Assembly (NCBI RefSeq): GCF_007096385.1 | Contig: NZ_VJWL01000003.1 | Location: forward strand, 186,001-250,000 | Direction: 5' to 3' | Length of the DNA: 64,000 nucleotides | Origin: Aliidiomarina halalkaliphila | Lineage (GTDB): Bacteria; Pseudomonadota; Gammaproteobacteria; Enterobacterales; Alteromonadaceae | Shown: positions 7,971 to 17,150 of the stretch, piece after piece | Position numbering within the stretch: the stretch's first letter is position 1 | How the letters are laid out: each line of letters opens with the position of its first letter | Position numbers and translations under genes: made by a program | Notes under the pieces: model-generated | Seen by the model: the letters and a program-made list of their open reading frames with translations, nothing else | Database searches by the model: none | What the model was told of the DNA's origin: nothing

Positions 7971-9467
7971 TTACTCGCCGCGATAAAACGCGCGGAGATC
8001 CTTGGCTAGCTGCTCTAACGATGGATGATGGATATACATCATGTGCCCAGATTCATAGTATTTCATGACCACGCGATCGGTATCCATGCCGTAGTTACTG
8101 AACGAGTGTTCAGTAGCAAAAAACGGTGTGGCCGCATCGTAGTAGCCATTGGCGATAAAGATACGGAAATCTTTATTGCGCTGCTGCGTAATCGCAAAGT
8201 GTGGCGCAAGATTCTGAAAGCCCTGTTGCTGACCGCGTGGCAGACTCCAGTCCCAACCTGCAAATACCTGACCACTGAGAATACGATACTCATCCATGCG
8301 ATCCACATTCAGATTGTTTTTCAGGTGAAAGTTAATGGCTGCTGTGTATGCACCATCAATACCGTAGCCGGATGGATCGGCAATCGGTGTTTCACCGGCA
8401 TCATCACTTTCAATGCCGATAAAGCGCGAATCTAAGCGACCGACGACTTGCCCACGATCCCGCAATAACTCACGGAAGAAGCGATGAGGCACAATGCGCA
8501 AGCGCGTTTGCTCAATGTAGTCTTTGCTCAATCCGGTAAAGTAATGCAAACGTTCCACGATATGGGCGTGCTCTTCATCGGAGATGCGACTGCCTTTGAG
8601 CAACGCAACACTTAGCTCGTTCATTGCGAATGCACGGGCTTCATCGAGAAACGGCTCTAACGCATCGGGACGGTCGGGTAAAGCATCGTGATACCACGCG
8701 GTGGCTGCATAAGTTGGCAAATACATGATAAAGGGCATGTCGTTGCCAGGTGTTACCCGCGTGGTTTGAAAATCTACAATGGAGGAAATCAGGTGAACGC
8801 CGTTAAAGGTCATCGAGCCCCACCCTTGTTGAAGTTCGGCCAAGAGAGCGCCAACGCGCGCGGTACCGTAGCTTTCACCTGATAAATATTTAGGCGAGTT
8901 CCAGCGATTGTGTTTGGTGACGAACATGCGAATAAACTCAGCGAGTACTCGAGCGTCTTTTTGTACACCCCAAAAGTCACTATTTTTGCCATCACCGATA
9001 GCGCGGCTAAAGCCTGTACCGACGGGGTCGATAAAGACTAAGTCAGAGACGTCGAGCAAACTATGCGGGTTATCACGGAAATCATAAGGAGCTGCGCCTG
9101 GATTTTCTGCATCACTGGGCACCACTATTTTTTTAGGGCCATAGAGTCCAAGGTGCAACCACACGGATGATGAGCCAGGGCCGCCGTTAAAAACAAAGGT
9201 GATCGGGCGTTGGTGTCCATCGCGGACATCGGTACGGAAATAGGCAGTGGAGAAAATACTGGCAATGGGGTTGCCATCATCGTTGCGGATAATGGTGTCG
9301 CCTGCTTCAGTACGATAGCGAACGCGATCGCCTTGAATGCGTACTTGACCTTCACTGGTGGCCCATTCCGATGATTTAATTGTGTTTGCGCTAACGCTGA
9401 AGGCGCCACCACAAAGCAACATCACGCTCGCAACAGCAATGAAAAAGAGTCGTAACTGACGTAGCAT
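7971..9467 (-). CDS. Secreted S10-family serine carboxypeptidase-like protein
   Basis: A 498-residue alpha/beta-hydrolase fold protein with a signal peptide (hydrophobic 6-22, cleavage near VSANT). The S10 hallmarks are present: NGGPGSSS at 94-101 (oxyanion hole), the nucleophile Ser198 in SGESYGT, Asp444 in NGYYDAATP and His475 in SGHMMY. S10 enzymes remove C-terminal residues from peptides at acidic pH; bacterial members are exported but few have known substrates. It probably acts in the periplasm or outside the cell. The gene is a single unit with its own terminator. The start ATG at 9467 gives a proper signal peptide. Confidence 0.9.
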   Translation of the reverse strand: MLRQLRLFFIAVASVMLLCGGAFSVSANTIKSSEWATSEGQVRIQGDRVRYRTEAGDTIIRNDDGNPIASIFSTAYFRTDVRDGHQRPITFVFNGGPGSSSVWLHLGLYGPKKIVVPSDAENPGAAPYDFRDNPHSLLDVSDLVFIDPVGTGFSRAIGDGKNSDFWGVQKDARVLAEFIRMFVTKHNRWNSPKYLSGESYGTARVGALLAELQQGWGSMTFNGVHLISSIVDFQTTRVTPGNDMPFIMYLPTYAATAWYHDALPDRPDALEPFLDEARAFAMNELSVALLKGSRISDEEHAHIVERLHYFTGLSKDYIEQTRLRIVPHRFFRELLRDRGQVVGRLDSRFIGIESDDAGETPIADPSGYGIDGAYTAAINFHLKNNLNVDRMDEYRILSGQVFAGWDWSLPRGQQQGFQNLAPHFAITQQRNKDFRIFIANGYYDAATPFFATEHSFSNYGMDTDRVVMKYYESGHMMYIHHPSLEQLAKDLRAFYRGE

Positions 9468-9674
9468 AGTGCAATACCTTATGTGTTAATAAGGGTTTTA
9501 CCCTAGCTTAATTGATAGGAAATCCCTAGCTAAACACGACCATTTTATAACTATGAACGATAAGTTTCGATTTTTCTGTATTCGCACGTATACTGGATTT
9601 CAATAACTTAGACCGCGTGCCAGTATTTTATTTTCGCGCGTTAGAAGCGTCGGCTTCTTAAAGGATCCGTGATT

Positions 9675-10181
9675 ATGTTTATGTTCCGTCGCACGCCTTC
9701 GAAAGGGCGGCAATTTGTAGCGTTATTTGGTTTTTTTGCGATTACATTTCTTACTGCGGCAATTGGCGCGGTAGGCTCGATGAATGCGCCTGACTTTTAT
9801 AGCCAGCTGAACCTGCCTGGGTTTGCACCGCCGGCGTGGTTATTTGGGCCGGTGTGGACGATTTTGTACGCGATGATGGCCTTTGCCGCATTTTTAGTAT
9901 GGCGTAAAGCAAGCTGGCGTGATGGCGATACGGCATTGACGCTGTATTTGATTCAGCTGTTATTGAATGGGTTGTGGAGCTGGATTTTCTTCGCCTGGTA
10001 TAGCGGCATGTGGGCCTTCCTTGAAATCATTGTATTGTGGGTATTCATTCTCCTCACAACCATCGCATTTTGGCGACACAGCCGCGGTGCCGCGGTACTG
10101 ATGTTACCCTACCTCGCCTGGGTAACCTTCGCTGGTGTACTTACCTTTAGTATTTGGCGATTAAATCCGACCGTATTGTAA
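9675..10181 (+). CDS. tspO: TspO/MBR family tryptophan-rich sensory protein
   Basis: A 168-residue membrane protein with five helices and the family's many tryptophans. Typical segments are NLPGFAPPAWLFGPVWTILYAMM, whose Pro-Pro-x-Trp and Gly-Pro-x-Trp-Thr motifs mark helix 1-2, and LLNGLWSWIFF. TspO proteins bind and may degrade porphyrins, and in Rhodobacter modulate tetrapyrrole-dependent gene expression. The ATG at 9675 is preferred because AAGGA lies nine bases upstream; a GTG at 9669 is too close to that site. A small AGAAGC/GCTTCT inverted repeat sits just before the ribosome-binding site. Nearby cox genes make a haem or porphyrin link possible, but there is no operon. Confidence 0.9.
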   Translation: MFMFRRTPSKGRQFVALFGFFAITFLTAAIGAVGSMNAPDFYSQLNLPGFAPPAWLFGPVWTILYAMMAFAAFLVWRKASWRDGDTALTLYLIQLLLNGLWSWIFFAWYSGMWAFLEIIVLWVFILLTTIAFWRHSRGAAVLMLPYLAWVTFAGVLTFSIWRLNPTVL

Positions 10182-10239
10182 CTAACCTCGCCGTCGAGGC
10201 AAGGGTGAATGCCTTTCCCCGAAACTCTAAAAGCTACGT

Positions 10240-10260
10240 AAAGACGCGCTCGCCGTCTTT
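10240..10260 (+). terminator. Probable weak terminator after tspO
   Basis: AAAGACG and CGTCTTT pair around a seven-base loop, followed by GCGTTTTC. The T-run is short and interrupted, so termination may be partial. It separates tspO from the poly-gamma-glutamate operon. Confidence 0.45.
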
Positions 10261-10354
10261 GCGTTTTCTCGAATACCCGTTATATATCTTTACATATAAA
10301 TCTTTACGTAAGTAACTCTTCTCGCCAGAAACCAAATAAGAACAGGGAGTTGTC

Positions 10355-11560
10355 ATGGCCATTCCGGACATGTTAGCGATCACGATGGGCCTGTGGGTGC
10401 TACTGGTGCTTGCGGTGTGCTGGGAAGCGTGGCGGCACAAACGTATTGTCGAACAAATTCCAGTACGAGTGCACGTGAATGGCACGCGCGGAAAAACAAG
10501 TGTAACTCGCTTAATTGCTGCCGGCTTGCGTGGCGGTGGGAAGCGCGTGTGCGCTAAAACCACAGGGTCCGCGGCTGCTTTTACGGATCCCGATGGTCGC
10601 GAGTTTCCGCTGTATCGAGTCGCCGGTGCGAATATTATCGAGCAAATGCGTTTGCTCAAACGTATGGCCCAGCTCAAACCCGAAATCGTCGTGCTCGAAT
10701 GCATGGCGCTGCAACCGCACTATCAATCTCTCACTGAACTAAAAATGGTGCGCTCAACCTTGGGCGTGGTGACTAATGCCCGAGCCGACCATTTAGATGT
10801 GATGGGCCCGGGCCCTCGTGATGTTGCCTTGGCGTTGGCTGGGAGTAGCCCGGTGAATGGCGCGCTTTATACCGCGGAACGGGAGCTGATCGATGTATTC
10901 GAGATGGCCTGCGAAGACCGAAATAGCACCTTGCATCAAGTAACTGCCGATGAGGTGGAAGCGATTCACAGCGATATATTAAGTCAGTTCCAATACGCAG
11001 AGCACGCTGAAAACGTCGCTCTCGCACTGAAAGTGTGTGCTCACTTAGGAGTGTCGCGGGAAGACGCCCTAAAAGGCATGATTCATTTGGAACCGGAAGC
11101 AGGCGCCATGCGTTTGTTGCACGTGAATTACTTTGAACGCGACATTATTTTTGTGAATGCCTTTGCTGCAAACGACCCGGAATCCACTGGGCGTATTTGG
11201 AGCGAGTTGTGCGAAAAAGAAGGCGCGGATCGGCGCAAAATTGCCTTGGTGAATTGCCGGGCGGATCGCCCGCACCGCTCAATGCAGATCGCCGAAGCGA
11301 TTGTGCAATGGCCACCTGCAGATCGGTATCTGGTGATGGGTAGTGGCACTTCAATATTTGTCCGCTATGCGATGAAAGCGGGGCTGGATCCAAACAAGGT
11401 ATTGGTCATGGAGCAGGCGGATATGGTGGAAGTCACGGAAACAATTTTAGAAGAAAGTAATCGTCATGCGCTGGTGGTGGGAATGGCAAACATTCACGGC
11501 GGCGGAGAGGAAGTTGCACGGTTCTTTAATAATCGTGCCACCATGGAGGAAGACTTGTGA
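10355..11560 (+). CDS. pgsB: Poly-gamma-glutamate synthase subunit PgsB/CapB
   Basis: A 401-residue Mur-ligase-like amide ligase that, with PgsC, polymerises glutamate through gamma-linkages using ATP. It has one N-terminal membrane helix (about 7-25) and then the ATP-binding loop NGTRGKTSVTR (42-52), the Mur-family P-loop as found in CapB. The downstream KTTGSAA and NARADHLDVMGP segments match the family. Start ATG follows AGGGAG. It overlaps pgsC by 4 bases, so the two are coupled. There is no pgsA/capA gene here; instead a PgsW gene follows. Whether the polymer is released, anchored or kept as a compatible solute cannot be told. Confidence 0.92.
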   Translation: MAIPDMLAITMGLWVLLVLAVCWEAWRHKRIVEQIPVRVHVNGTRGKTSVTRLIAAGLRGGGKRVCAKTTGSAAAFTDPDGREFPLYRVAGANIIEQMRLLKRMAQLKPEIVVLECMALQPHYQSLTELKMVRSTLGVVTNARADHLDVMGPGPRDVALALAGSSPVNGALYTAERELIDVFEMACEDRNSTLHQVTADEVEAIHSDILSQFQYAEHAENVALALKVCAHLGVSREDALKGMIHLEPEAGAMRLLHVNYFERDIIFVNAFAANDPESTGRIWSELCEKEGADRRKIALVNCRADRPHRSMQIAEAIVQWPPADRYLVMGSGTSIFVRYAMKAGLDPNKVLVMEQADMVEVTETILEESNRHALVVGMANIHGGGEEVARFFNNRATMEEDL

Positions 11561-12132
11561 TTGCATTAAATATACTCGCGGTCGCGATCGGAATAGGCCT
11601 GTTCTTCACCTTGCTTTTGAGCCAGGTTTTTGGCTTGGCAGCAGGGGGACTTGTCGTGCCGGGCTATATGGCACTGCAACTGATGAATCCGCTTAATATT
11701 GGTATTACCTTGGCAGCCGCTTGGCTGACTTTTGCCATTGTTCGCTTGATCGCCAGCTACGCGATTATTTATGGCCGTCGGCAAACCATCATTATGATTC
11801 TTACCGGCTATTTGATCGCCGGATTCTTCGATTTGTTTCTGGGCAACCTGATCGCTTTTATGGATTTACAGATGGTGGCTGAAACCGGGGATAGCGAGGC
11901 TAAAGTCGCGCAGCTCGAATACCCAGTGGTCATGTCGGTGATGGAGAGCAGTATTATCGGTTACATCATCCCGGGGCTAATTGCTATTTGGTTTGACCGG
12001 CAAGGGGTGCTGCAAACCCTCTGTGGACTCGCCGTCACCGCCGTATTGGTGCGTCTCGCGTTGATTGTGATTATGCCGGAAACCTTGGCGGCGTATGAAG
12101 CCTCACAAGCATTCCGCATTCCAGGTTGGTAA
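11557..12132 (+). CDS. pgsC: Poly-gamma-glutamate biosynthesis membrane protein PgsC/CapC
   Basis: A 191-residue very hydrophobic protein with about five membrane helices, the integral partner of PgsB in the synthase. The segment GLAAGGLVVPGYMAL near residue 27 is a family hallmark. GTG start at 11557 overlaps the pgsB stop (GTGA) and follows a GGAGGA site within pgsB. Its stop lies 12 bases before the pgsW start. Length is slightly above the Bacillus PgsC (about 150 residues), because of a longer middle segment. Confidence 0.9.
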   Translation: MIALNILAVAIGIGLFFTLLLSQVFGLAAGGLVVPGYMALQLMNPLNIGITLAAAWLTFAIVRLIASYAIIYGRRQTIIMILTGYLIAGFFDLFLGNLIAFMDLQMVAETGDSEAKVAQLEYPVVMSVMESSIIGYIIPGLIAIWFDRQGVLQTLCGLAVTAVLVRLALIVIMPETLAAYEASQAFRIPGW

Positions 12133-12143
12133 GGAGTTACTCG

Positions 12144-13295
12144 ATGAAGAATTACACCAAAATATATTGGCGTTCGTCGCAAGTGCCGACTTGGGGACTG
12201 GTGTTTTTGGCGCTCGCTGCGATTGCGATTTTCTTAATTGCTGAAGGTGTGCAAAAACGCGACCCTGTTGTTGAAGAGAACTACGCAACTATGGTGACAG
12301 CGTCACGCACGGTGCGCGACGCTATTGAAGTTATTCGGCCCATTCGAGGACAAGTACAGGCGATTAATCCAGAGTTTGATCCTCAGCGTTCGGGGCTGAT
12401 TGGCGTGGCTTCGAGCATTGTCACCACCACTCGTGGCGGCTTGGAATCGAAACAAACGTCGGTGAATCCTAACTGGGCGGCGGTGGCCGTGAAGTTGATG
12501 GCGCAAGCAGGGGTGCAAGAAGGTGATTTAGTCGCCGTGGCGGTATCAGGTTCGTTTCCGGGCCTTAACTTGGCGGTGTATGCAGCCCTTGAAGCCATGG
12601 GTGCGGAGCCGGTCATTATTGCTTCGGGCTCGTCATCGCAATGGGGCGCGAATGTGCCCGATATGCTGTGGTTGGATATGGAACGGGAACTTCGTAATGC
12701 AGGGGTAATTTCCCTTAAACCCGTTGCTGCATCCATTGGTGGTGTTGAAGATCGTGGGGTGGATTTGCCACGAGATGGCGTGGCCAGTGTGCGGCGCAGC
12801 ATTGAACGGGCCGATATTCGTTTCCTACAGCCGGGCAGTTACCAAGAAGCGGTCGCGGATCGTATTGCACTGTATCGAGAGCATTCTGGAGGGCGCAAGT
12901 ATGCAGCCTTTGTGAACGTGGGAGGCGGTGCCACCATCGTAGGGCCGCCAGGCATCGATAGCCAATTTCGCTCCGGTCTCCAATTCAATGCACCAGCGCG
13001 GGCATTTGCCGTGGACACGGTAATGGGATACTTCTTGCGGGAGCGGGTGCCGGTAATTCATTTCATTGGGGTGAATAATTTAGCTGAACGTCATGGCTTA
13101 CCGATAGCGCCTGAAGAAGCCGTGCCTGTGGGTGCCGGAGGCGTGTATACCGCCACCACCTATAGACGTGGATTAGCCCTTATACTCGGCCTCGTGCTCA
13201 TTGGTTTCACGTGGCTGATGGTGTACTCCGATGGTGTGGGTACGTTTTGGCGCGGCAAAGGCAAGGGCGGCAAGGGTGTTCGTCCGATGGTTTAA
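12144..13295 (+). CDS. pgsW: Poly-gamma-glutamate system protein (PgsW type)
   Basis: A 383-residue membrane protein with one helix near the N-terminus (about 15-35), a large domain outside the cytoplasmic membrane, and a second helix near the C-terminus (about 350-370) followed by a basic tail. I recognise the family named poly-gamma-glutamate system protein, found next to pgsBC in Gram-negative bacteria that lack PgsA. The central region has Gly-rich turns (AVSGSFPGLN, VGGGATIVGPPG) but no catalytic motif I can name. The ATG at 12144 is chosen for the AAGGAG eight bases upstream. As the last gene before a terminator it likely replaces PgsA in export or anchoring; that is inference. Confidence 0.8.
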   Translation: MKNYTKIYWRSSQVPTWGLVFLALAAIAIFLIAEGVQKRDPVVEENYATMVTASRTVRDAIEVIRPIRGQVQAINPEFDPQRSGLIGVASSIVTTTRGGLESKQTSVNPNWAAVAVKLMAQAGVQEGDLVAVAVSGSFPGLNLAVYAALEAMGAEPVIIASGSSSQWGANVPDMLWLDMERELRNAGVISLKPVAASIGGVEDRGVDLPRDGVASVRRSIERADIRFLQPGSYQEAVADRIALYREHSGGRKYAAFVNVGGGATIVGPPGIDSQFRSGLQFNAPARAFAVDTVMGYFLRERVPVIHFIGVNNLAERHGLPIAPEEAVPVGAGGVYTATTYRRGLALILGLVLIGFTWLMVYSDGVGTFWRGKGKGGKGVRPMV

Positions 13296-13300
13296 ATGCG

Positions 13301-13328
13301 AAGGGCGCCAGTTGGCGCCCTTTGTTTA
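13301..13328 (+). terminator. Intrinsic terminator of the pgsBCW operon
   Basis: AAGGGCGCCA and TGGCGCCCTT form a perfect ten-base-pair stem, followed by TGTTTATC. It begins 5 bases after the pgsW stop and may also serve the converging MFS gene. Confidence 0.85.
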
Positions 13329-13343
13329 TCTTGGCGTGGGTGA

Positions 13344-14696
13344 TTACGAGCCTAAATGCATGGTTTTTCCATCCAGCCCATGCCCATTCGGCCCGCGCTC
13401 GGTTTGCCAGAGTTTAAAGGAAAAATAGAGCCCCAATGCCACCAATCCCGTGTAGACCCACATGCCCGGTGCGTAGCCCCCAGGATTAAGCGGGCCGGCG
13501 GCATTGCGGTCATTAAGAATACCGATTGCTAATGGCACGACTGCCCACCCGATCTGTTGGCAGAGTGTCATCATCGCATAGGCCGAACCCAAGCGCGCGC
13601 CATCCACGATATAGGCCACCGAGGGCCACATCACCGCAGGTATTAATGAGAATACCGTGCCCAGCATAAAGATAACGATCAATAAGGTGAGTGGTACCGG
13701 CTCACTCCCAATAAAGGGAATGGTGAGCTGCACCAAGGGCCCTGCTGGTAGGTAAGTGACTGCCAAAAAGAGCGGGAGCATAATCAAGGTTCCTACCGCC
13801 ATAAACAGTGAGCGTCTCCCCACTTTATCGACCCAGATCCCAAAGAGCGGCGTGAGAATAATGGCGGCCACTGGCAACATGCTACTGAGCAAGCCAGCGG
13901 CTTCACGCGTCACGCCATGGGCTTGCTGAAAGTAATCAATAGCGAAGGTGCGAAATGGAAAGATGGTGGCATAGAACACCACACAGAGCGCCACAATGTA
14001 CCAGTAAGACGCCGAGAACTTGTACAGGCTTTTTACGTCGAGTTTTTCTGTAGCACTGGGTGTGGCTAATTGAAAACGCCCTGTCGCGCGTTTTTCTGCT
14101 ACCCAGTAGAGAATCGCCGCGGTAACAGACACACAGGCAACCCCGGTCGCGAGCCACAAGGGATCATGCCAGGTGGCATACAGCCCACCGGCAAAGTTGG
14201 GCGACCAATCGGCCGACGCCGTTCCCAAGCGAGAGATGGATAAATTAATGCCAAAGGCAAAGCTCAGTTCACGGCCTTTGAACCACTTGGCGAGTACCGT
14301 AGTTGCCGCCACAATGAGCGGTTCTGCACCGATACCGAGCAAAAAACGCCCCGCCAGAATCACTTCAAAGCGCGAGCTGATCACCGTGAGCACTGCTGCC
14401 ATTAAACATATCAGCGCGAACACGACAATAGCCCGTTGCGTGCCCCAGCGGTCAATAATGTATCCACCTGCCAACAGCACCATCAGGGCGGCAATGTTAT
14501 ACGCCGTAGAGAGCCAGCCGATTTGCTGGTAACTGAAATCGAGCTGGGTGCGCATCAAATCGACAACGGGCCAGAGCGAATCGTATACGTAGTAATTGCC
14601 GAACATGGCTAAGCTCACAAAGAGCAAAACCATCCAGCGATACAGCGGGCTTGGAGGGGGCAAATGCGCCTGAGAAAGTTCGGTATTTTGCATCAT
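13344..14696 (-). CDS. Major facilitator superfamily transporter
   Basis: A 450-residue protein with 12 predicted membrane helices. The loop between helices 2 and 3 reads AGGYIIDRWGTQRAI, the MFS G-x-x-x-D-R-x-G-x-R motif, and a weaker repeat (GIWVDKVGRRS) follows in the second half, as expected. The substrate is not evident. Start placed at the Met codon pair at 14696/14693; the upstream sequence is A-rich with no good ribosome-binding site, so this start is uncertain. The gene is divergent from the 5'-nucleotidase lipoprotein, with 144 bases between, so uptake of a nucleotide breakdown product is possible, but this rests on position only. Confidence 0.85.
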   Translation of the reverse strand: MMQNTELSQAHLPPPSPLYRWMVLLFVSLAMFGNYYVYDSLWPVVDLMRTQLDFSYQQIGWLSTAYNIAALMVLLAGGYIIDRWGTQRAIVVFALICLMAAVLTVISSRFEVILAGRFLLGIGAEPLIVAATTVLAKWFKGRELSFAFGINLSISRLGTASADWSPNFAGGLYATWHDPLWLATGVACVSVTAAILYWVAEKRATGRFQLATPSATEKLDVKSLYKFSASYWYIVALCVVFYATIFPFRTFAIDYFQQAHGVTREAAGLLSSMLPVAAIILTPLFGIWVDKVGRRSLFMAVGTLIMLPLFLAVTYLPAGPLVQLTIPFIGSEPVPLTLLIVIFMLGTVFSLIPAVMWPSVAYIVDGARLGSAYAMMTLCQQIGWAVVPLAIGILNDRNAAGPLNPGGYAPGMWVYTGLVALGLYFSFKLWQTERGPNGHGLDGKTMHLGS

Positions 14697-14840
14697 GTTT
14701 TTATTTTTGTGATGGAGCGAAACTGCATCATAACTCAGGGCTGCGAAGCCGTCACCCACCGCGCCGTTTCACTTTTAGCTTGTGGGCGATTACACTTAAC
14801 TGATATTCACCAATACGTTACAGAAGCAAGGAGTGAGGGA

Positions 14841-16835
14841 ATGAAACACTGGAAATCGATGGTGATGAGCGGCCTGACGCTAGCTATTTTAGGCTGTGCA
14901 CCTGCGCCAGATCCGGAAATCGCCCCGGATTACTTCGAACTCACCATTGCCCATATTAACGATACCCACTCGGCCTTTGATCCGGTACGCGGCAGCTTTT
15001 GGATGCAAGATCAGCGAATCTTTAATGAGTTTGGTGGGCATCCACGTTTGCTCGAGCGGGTAGAGCAATACCGTAGTGAAGCGCAAGCGAATAACGCGAG
15101 TATGTTGTTCCTGCACGGCGGTGATGCATGGCAGGGCAGTGCTTATTTTAAGTTAAACGAAGGGCGTATGAATGCGGATATTCTAAGCCGCATGGGCATC
15201 GATGCGATGGCCTTAGGTAATCACGAATTTGATTTGGATAACCGTCTACTCAATGAGTTTTTAACCACCATTAATTTCCCAGTGCTCGCGGCCAATATCG
15301 ATACCAGCGCCGACGCAGACTTAAAAGATCAAACGAACCTCAAGCCCTATGTTGTGTTTGCGTTTGATGGCTATGAAAAAGAACGGTTATCAGAAGTCCC
15401 CATTTATCCCGACGGTCGACCATGGGTGGCGGTGTTTGGTATCGCACTCGACGATATGCCCAATATCGCGCCGAATACCGGTGATGTTGAGTTTTTCGAT
15501 ATGGTGGAATCAGCCCAAGCAACCGTGGATGAATTAAAAGCCCTTGGCGTGCAAAAAATCATTGCCGTCACCCATGTAGGCAATGCAGTTGATGTTGATA
15601 TCGCGAGCAAAGTGAATGGCATCGATGCCATCGTGGGTGGCCATTCTCATACGCTTCTGGGGGATTTCTCAAATCTAAATTTGGGCAACAACGGCGAATA
15701 TGCACAGCGGGTTCCGCATCCGGATGGCAATGGCTGGACCTGTGTGGTGCAAGCCGGCGAATACGCCCAAGCGATTGGCCGTGTGCGTCTCGAATTTGAC
15801 ACCGAAGGGAATATTCGCGCCTGTGAAGGGGGCAATACCCTGCTCAGTAACGATACCTTTTATGAAAGCAATCAGCGCACCGCAAGTGATCGCTTTGATG
15901 CCATGACCCATGTGCGCATCACAGACTTTATTGAACATGAAGATAATATTGCCATTGTGCCAGAACACGCAGCCTTGAGGGCGCATATTGATACGACCTA
16001 TAAACCAGAGATGGAAGCGGCTTATGGTGATGTGATTGGCATGTCACCCCGAGGCGTGCGTCATGTGCGTCGCCCGGGAGACGATGGCAGTGATGCTCAC
16101 GGCTCCGAATTCGCCCCATTAGTGGCGCTCGGGCAGTATTGGTGGGCTGCGCAAGAAGAGGTGGTGGCGCTAACCGGTATTCAGCCTGATTTTGCCCTCG
16201 TGGGCGCAGGCGGCGTGCGCGGTTCTCTAGGCGAAGGGGAAGTGCGCGAAGGTAATCTCACTCTAGAATTGCTGCCATTTTCAAATTATCTGGCGATCGT
16301 GCCGCTCACCGGCGCCGAGGTTGTGCGCCTGCTCACGGATACCATCAATGAGACGTTGCCAGAAGGATCCCACGCCGGGAAATTCCCTTATGGTGGTAAT
16401 TTACGCTTTGAATTTACCGAGCTAGAGCCGGGTGTACGGGGTGCTATTACTCTTGTGGAAGTGAACCGTGGCAGCATTGAATCCCCGGAATGGGAACCGC
16501 TGGATCGCGACGCTACCTATCATGTGGTCATGAACGCTTATAACGCGACGGGTAACGACGGTTGGCGCGTGCTCTACACAAGCCAACGCACCCAATCGGA
16601 GCGCATTGATTTAGCCTATGTTGACGGCGAACTGCGCATGTTCCCAGTCGACCGCATCGACGAAAGTGGCGGCCGGCTGCAGGTGATCTATGAAGATACC
16701 GCGCTCAGTTGCAGTGCAGATCGGGTGGTGTGTAATACCGACGCTATGGCCGTGGTAGAGTTTATCCGCCACGCATGGGACGACGTTCGCCCCTTACCTT
16801 ACCCCGTGGTGACTTTGCACCGCGCCAGCGATTAA
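14841..16835 (+). CDS. Lipoprotein bifunctional metallophosphatase / 5'-nucleotidase (UshA-like)
   Basis: A 664-residue surface or periplasmic enzyme likely to dephosphorylate nucleotides. It has a lipoprotein signal with Cys19 (AILGC), an N-terminal calcineurin-like metal domain and a C-terminal 5'-nucleotidase substrate domain. Dimetal ligands are visible in INDTHSAFD, GGDAWQGS, LGNHEFD, VTHVGNA and GGHSHTLL. The C-terminal domain has the NLLPFSN-type motif as ELLPFSNYLAIVPL and ends with YNATGNDGW, the substrate-stacking region. The ATG at 14841 follows AGGAGTGAGG; reading upstream adds no plausible signal. Supplies phosphate and nucleosides, which fits with deoD later in the window. Confidence 0.92.
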   Translation: MKHWKSMVMSGLTLAILGCAPAPDPEIAPDYFELTIAHINDTHSAFDPVRGSFWMQDQRIFNEFGGHPRLLERVEQYRSEAQANNASMLFLHGGDAWQGSAYFKLNEGRMNADILSRMGIDAMALGNHEFDLDNRLLNEFLTTINFPVLAANIDTSADADLKDQTNLKPYVVFAFDGYEKERLSEVPIYPDGRPWVAVFGIALDDMPNIAPNTGDVEFFDMVESAQATVDELKALGVQKIIAVTHVGNAVDVDIASKVNGIDAIVGGHSHTLLGDFSNLNLGNNGEYAQRVPHPDGNGWTCVVQAGEYAQAIGRVRLEFDTEGNIRACEGGNTLLSNDTFYESNQRTASDRFDAMTHVRITDFIEHEDNIAIVPEHAALRAHIDTTYKPEMEAAYGDVIGMSPRGVRHVRRPGDDGSDAHGSEFAPLVALGQYWWAAQEEVVALTGIQPDFALVGAGGVRGSLGEGEVREGNLTLELLPFSNYLAIVPLTGAEVVRLLTDTINETLPEGSHAGKFPYGGNLRFEFTELEPGVRGAITLVEVNRGSIESPEWEPLDRDATYHVVMNAYNATGNDGWRVLYTSQRTQSERIDLAYVDGELRMFPVDRIDESGGRLQVIYEDTALSCSADRVVCNTDAMAVVEFIRHAWDDVRPLPYPVVTLHRASD

Positions 16836-17150
16836 ATTATCTACAAAAATCGCACAATCGGTTACAGATTCGAGCAGGGTTTTGAGAGTGTAATACAATT
16901 GCCATAACCAAAAAGAAGCTCCTATCTTAGGACCGTCTTTCGCAATTAAAGCGATGTTAACAGGCTAAGTAACGCTCCCTTAGAAGAGTAAAGGGTGTTT
17001 ATATGTTTTTATTTTAAAAACAGTGAGTTAACCACCCCCCCCCCGTTCATTTGAGGGAAAACCCCTATTTTTATCGATTTGTGCCTGAGCTATTTTCAAC
17101 ATCCTACACATGTAATTCAATGGACTACCCCAACATAGGGAGTGTGAACG
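16836..17150 (+). other. 315-base gene-free leader of the RHS gene
   Basis: No open frame of note lies here. The stretch is AT-rich, with a T/A-rich block (about 16999-17020), then the C10 tract at 17035-17044 and an AGGGAG ribosome-binding site just before 17151. No clear terminator for the 5'-nucleotidase gene and no convincing sigma-70 promoter was found. Confidence 0.6.
17035..17044 (+). repeat. Homopolymeric C10 tract in the RHS leader
   Basis: Ten consecutive C bases about 107 bases before the RHS start codon. Tracts of this length are prone to slippage in replication, so promoter spacing or leader structure could vary between cells. It is the longest such run noticed in the window. 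Confidence 0.8.

Noticed and set aside
16836-17150. Cyclic-di-GMP riboswitch in the RHS leader
   Set aside because: The conserved core pieces of the known classes could not be matched.
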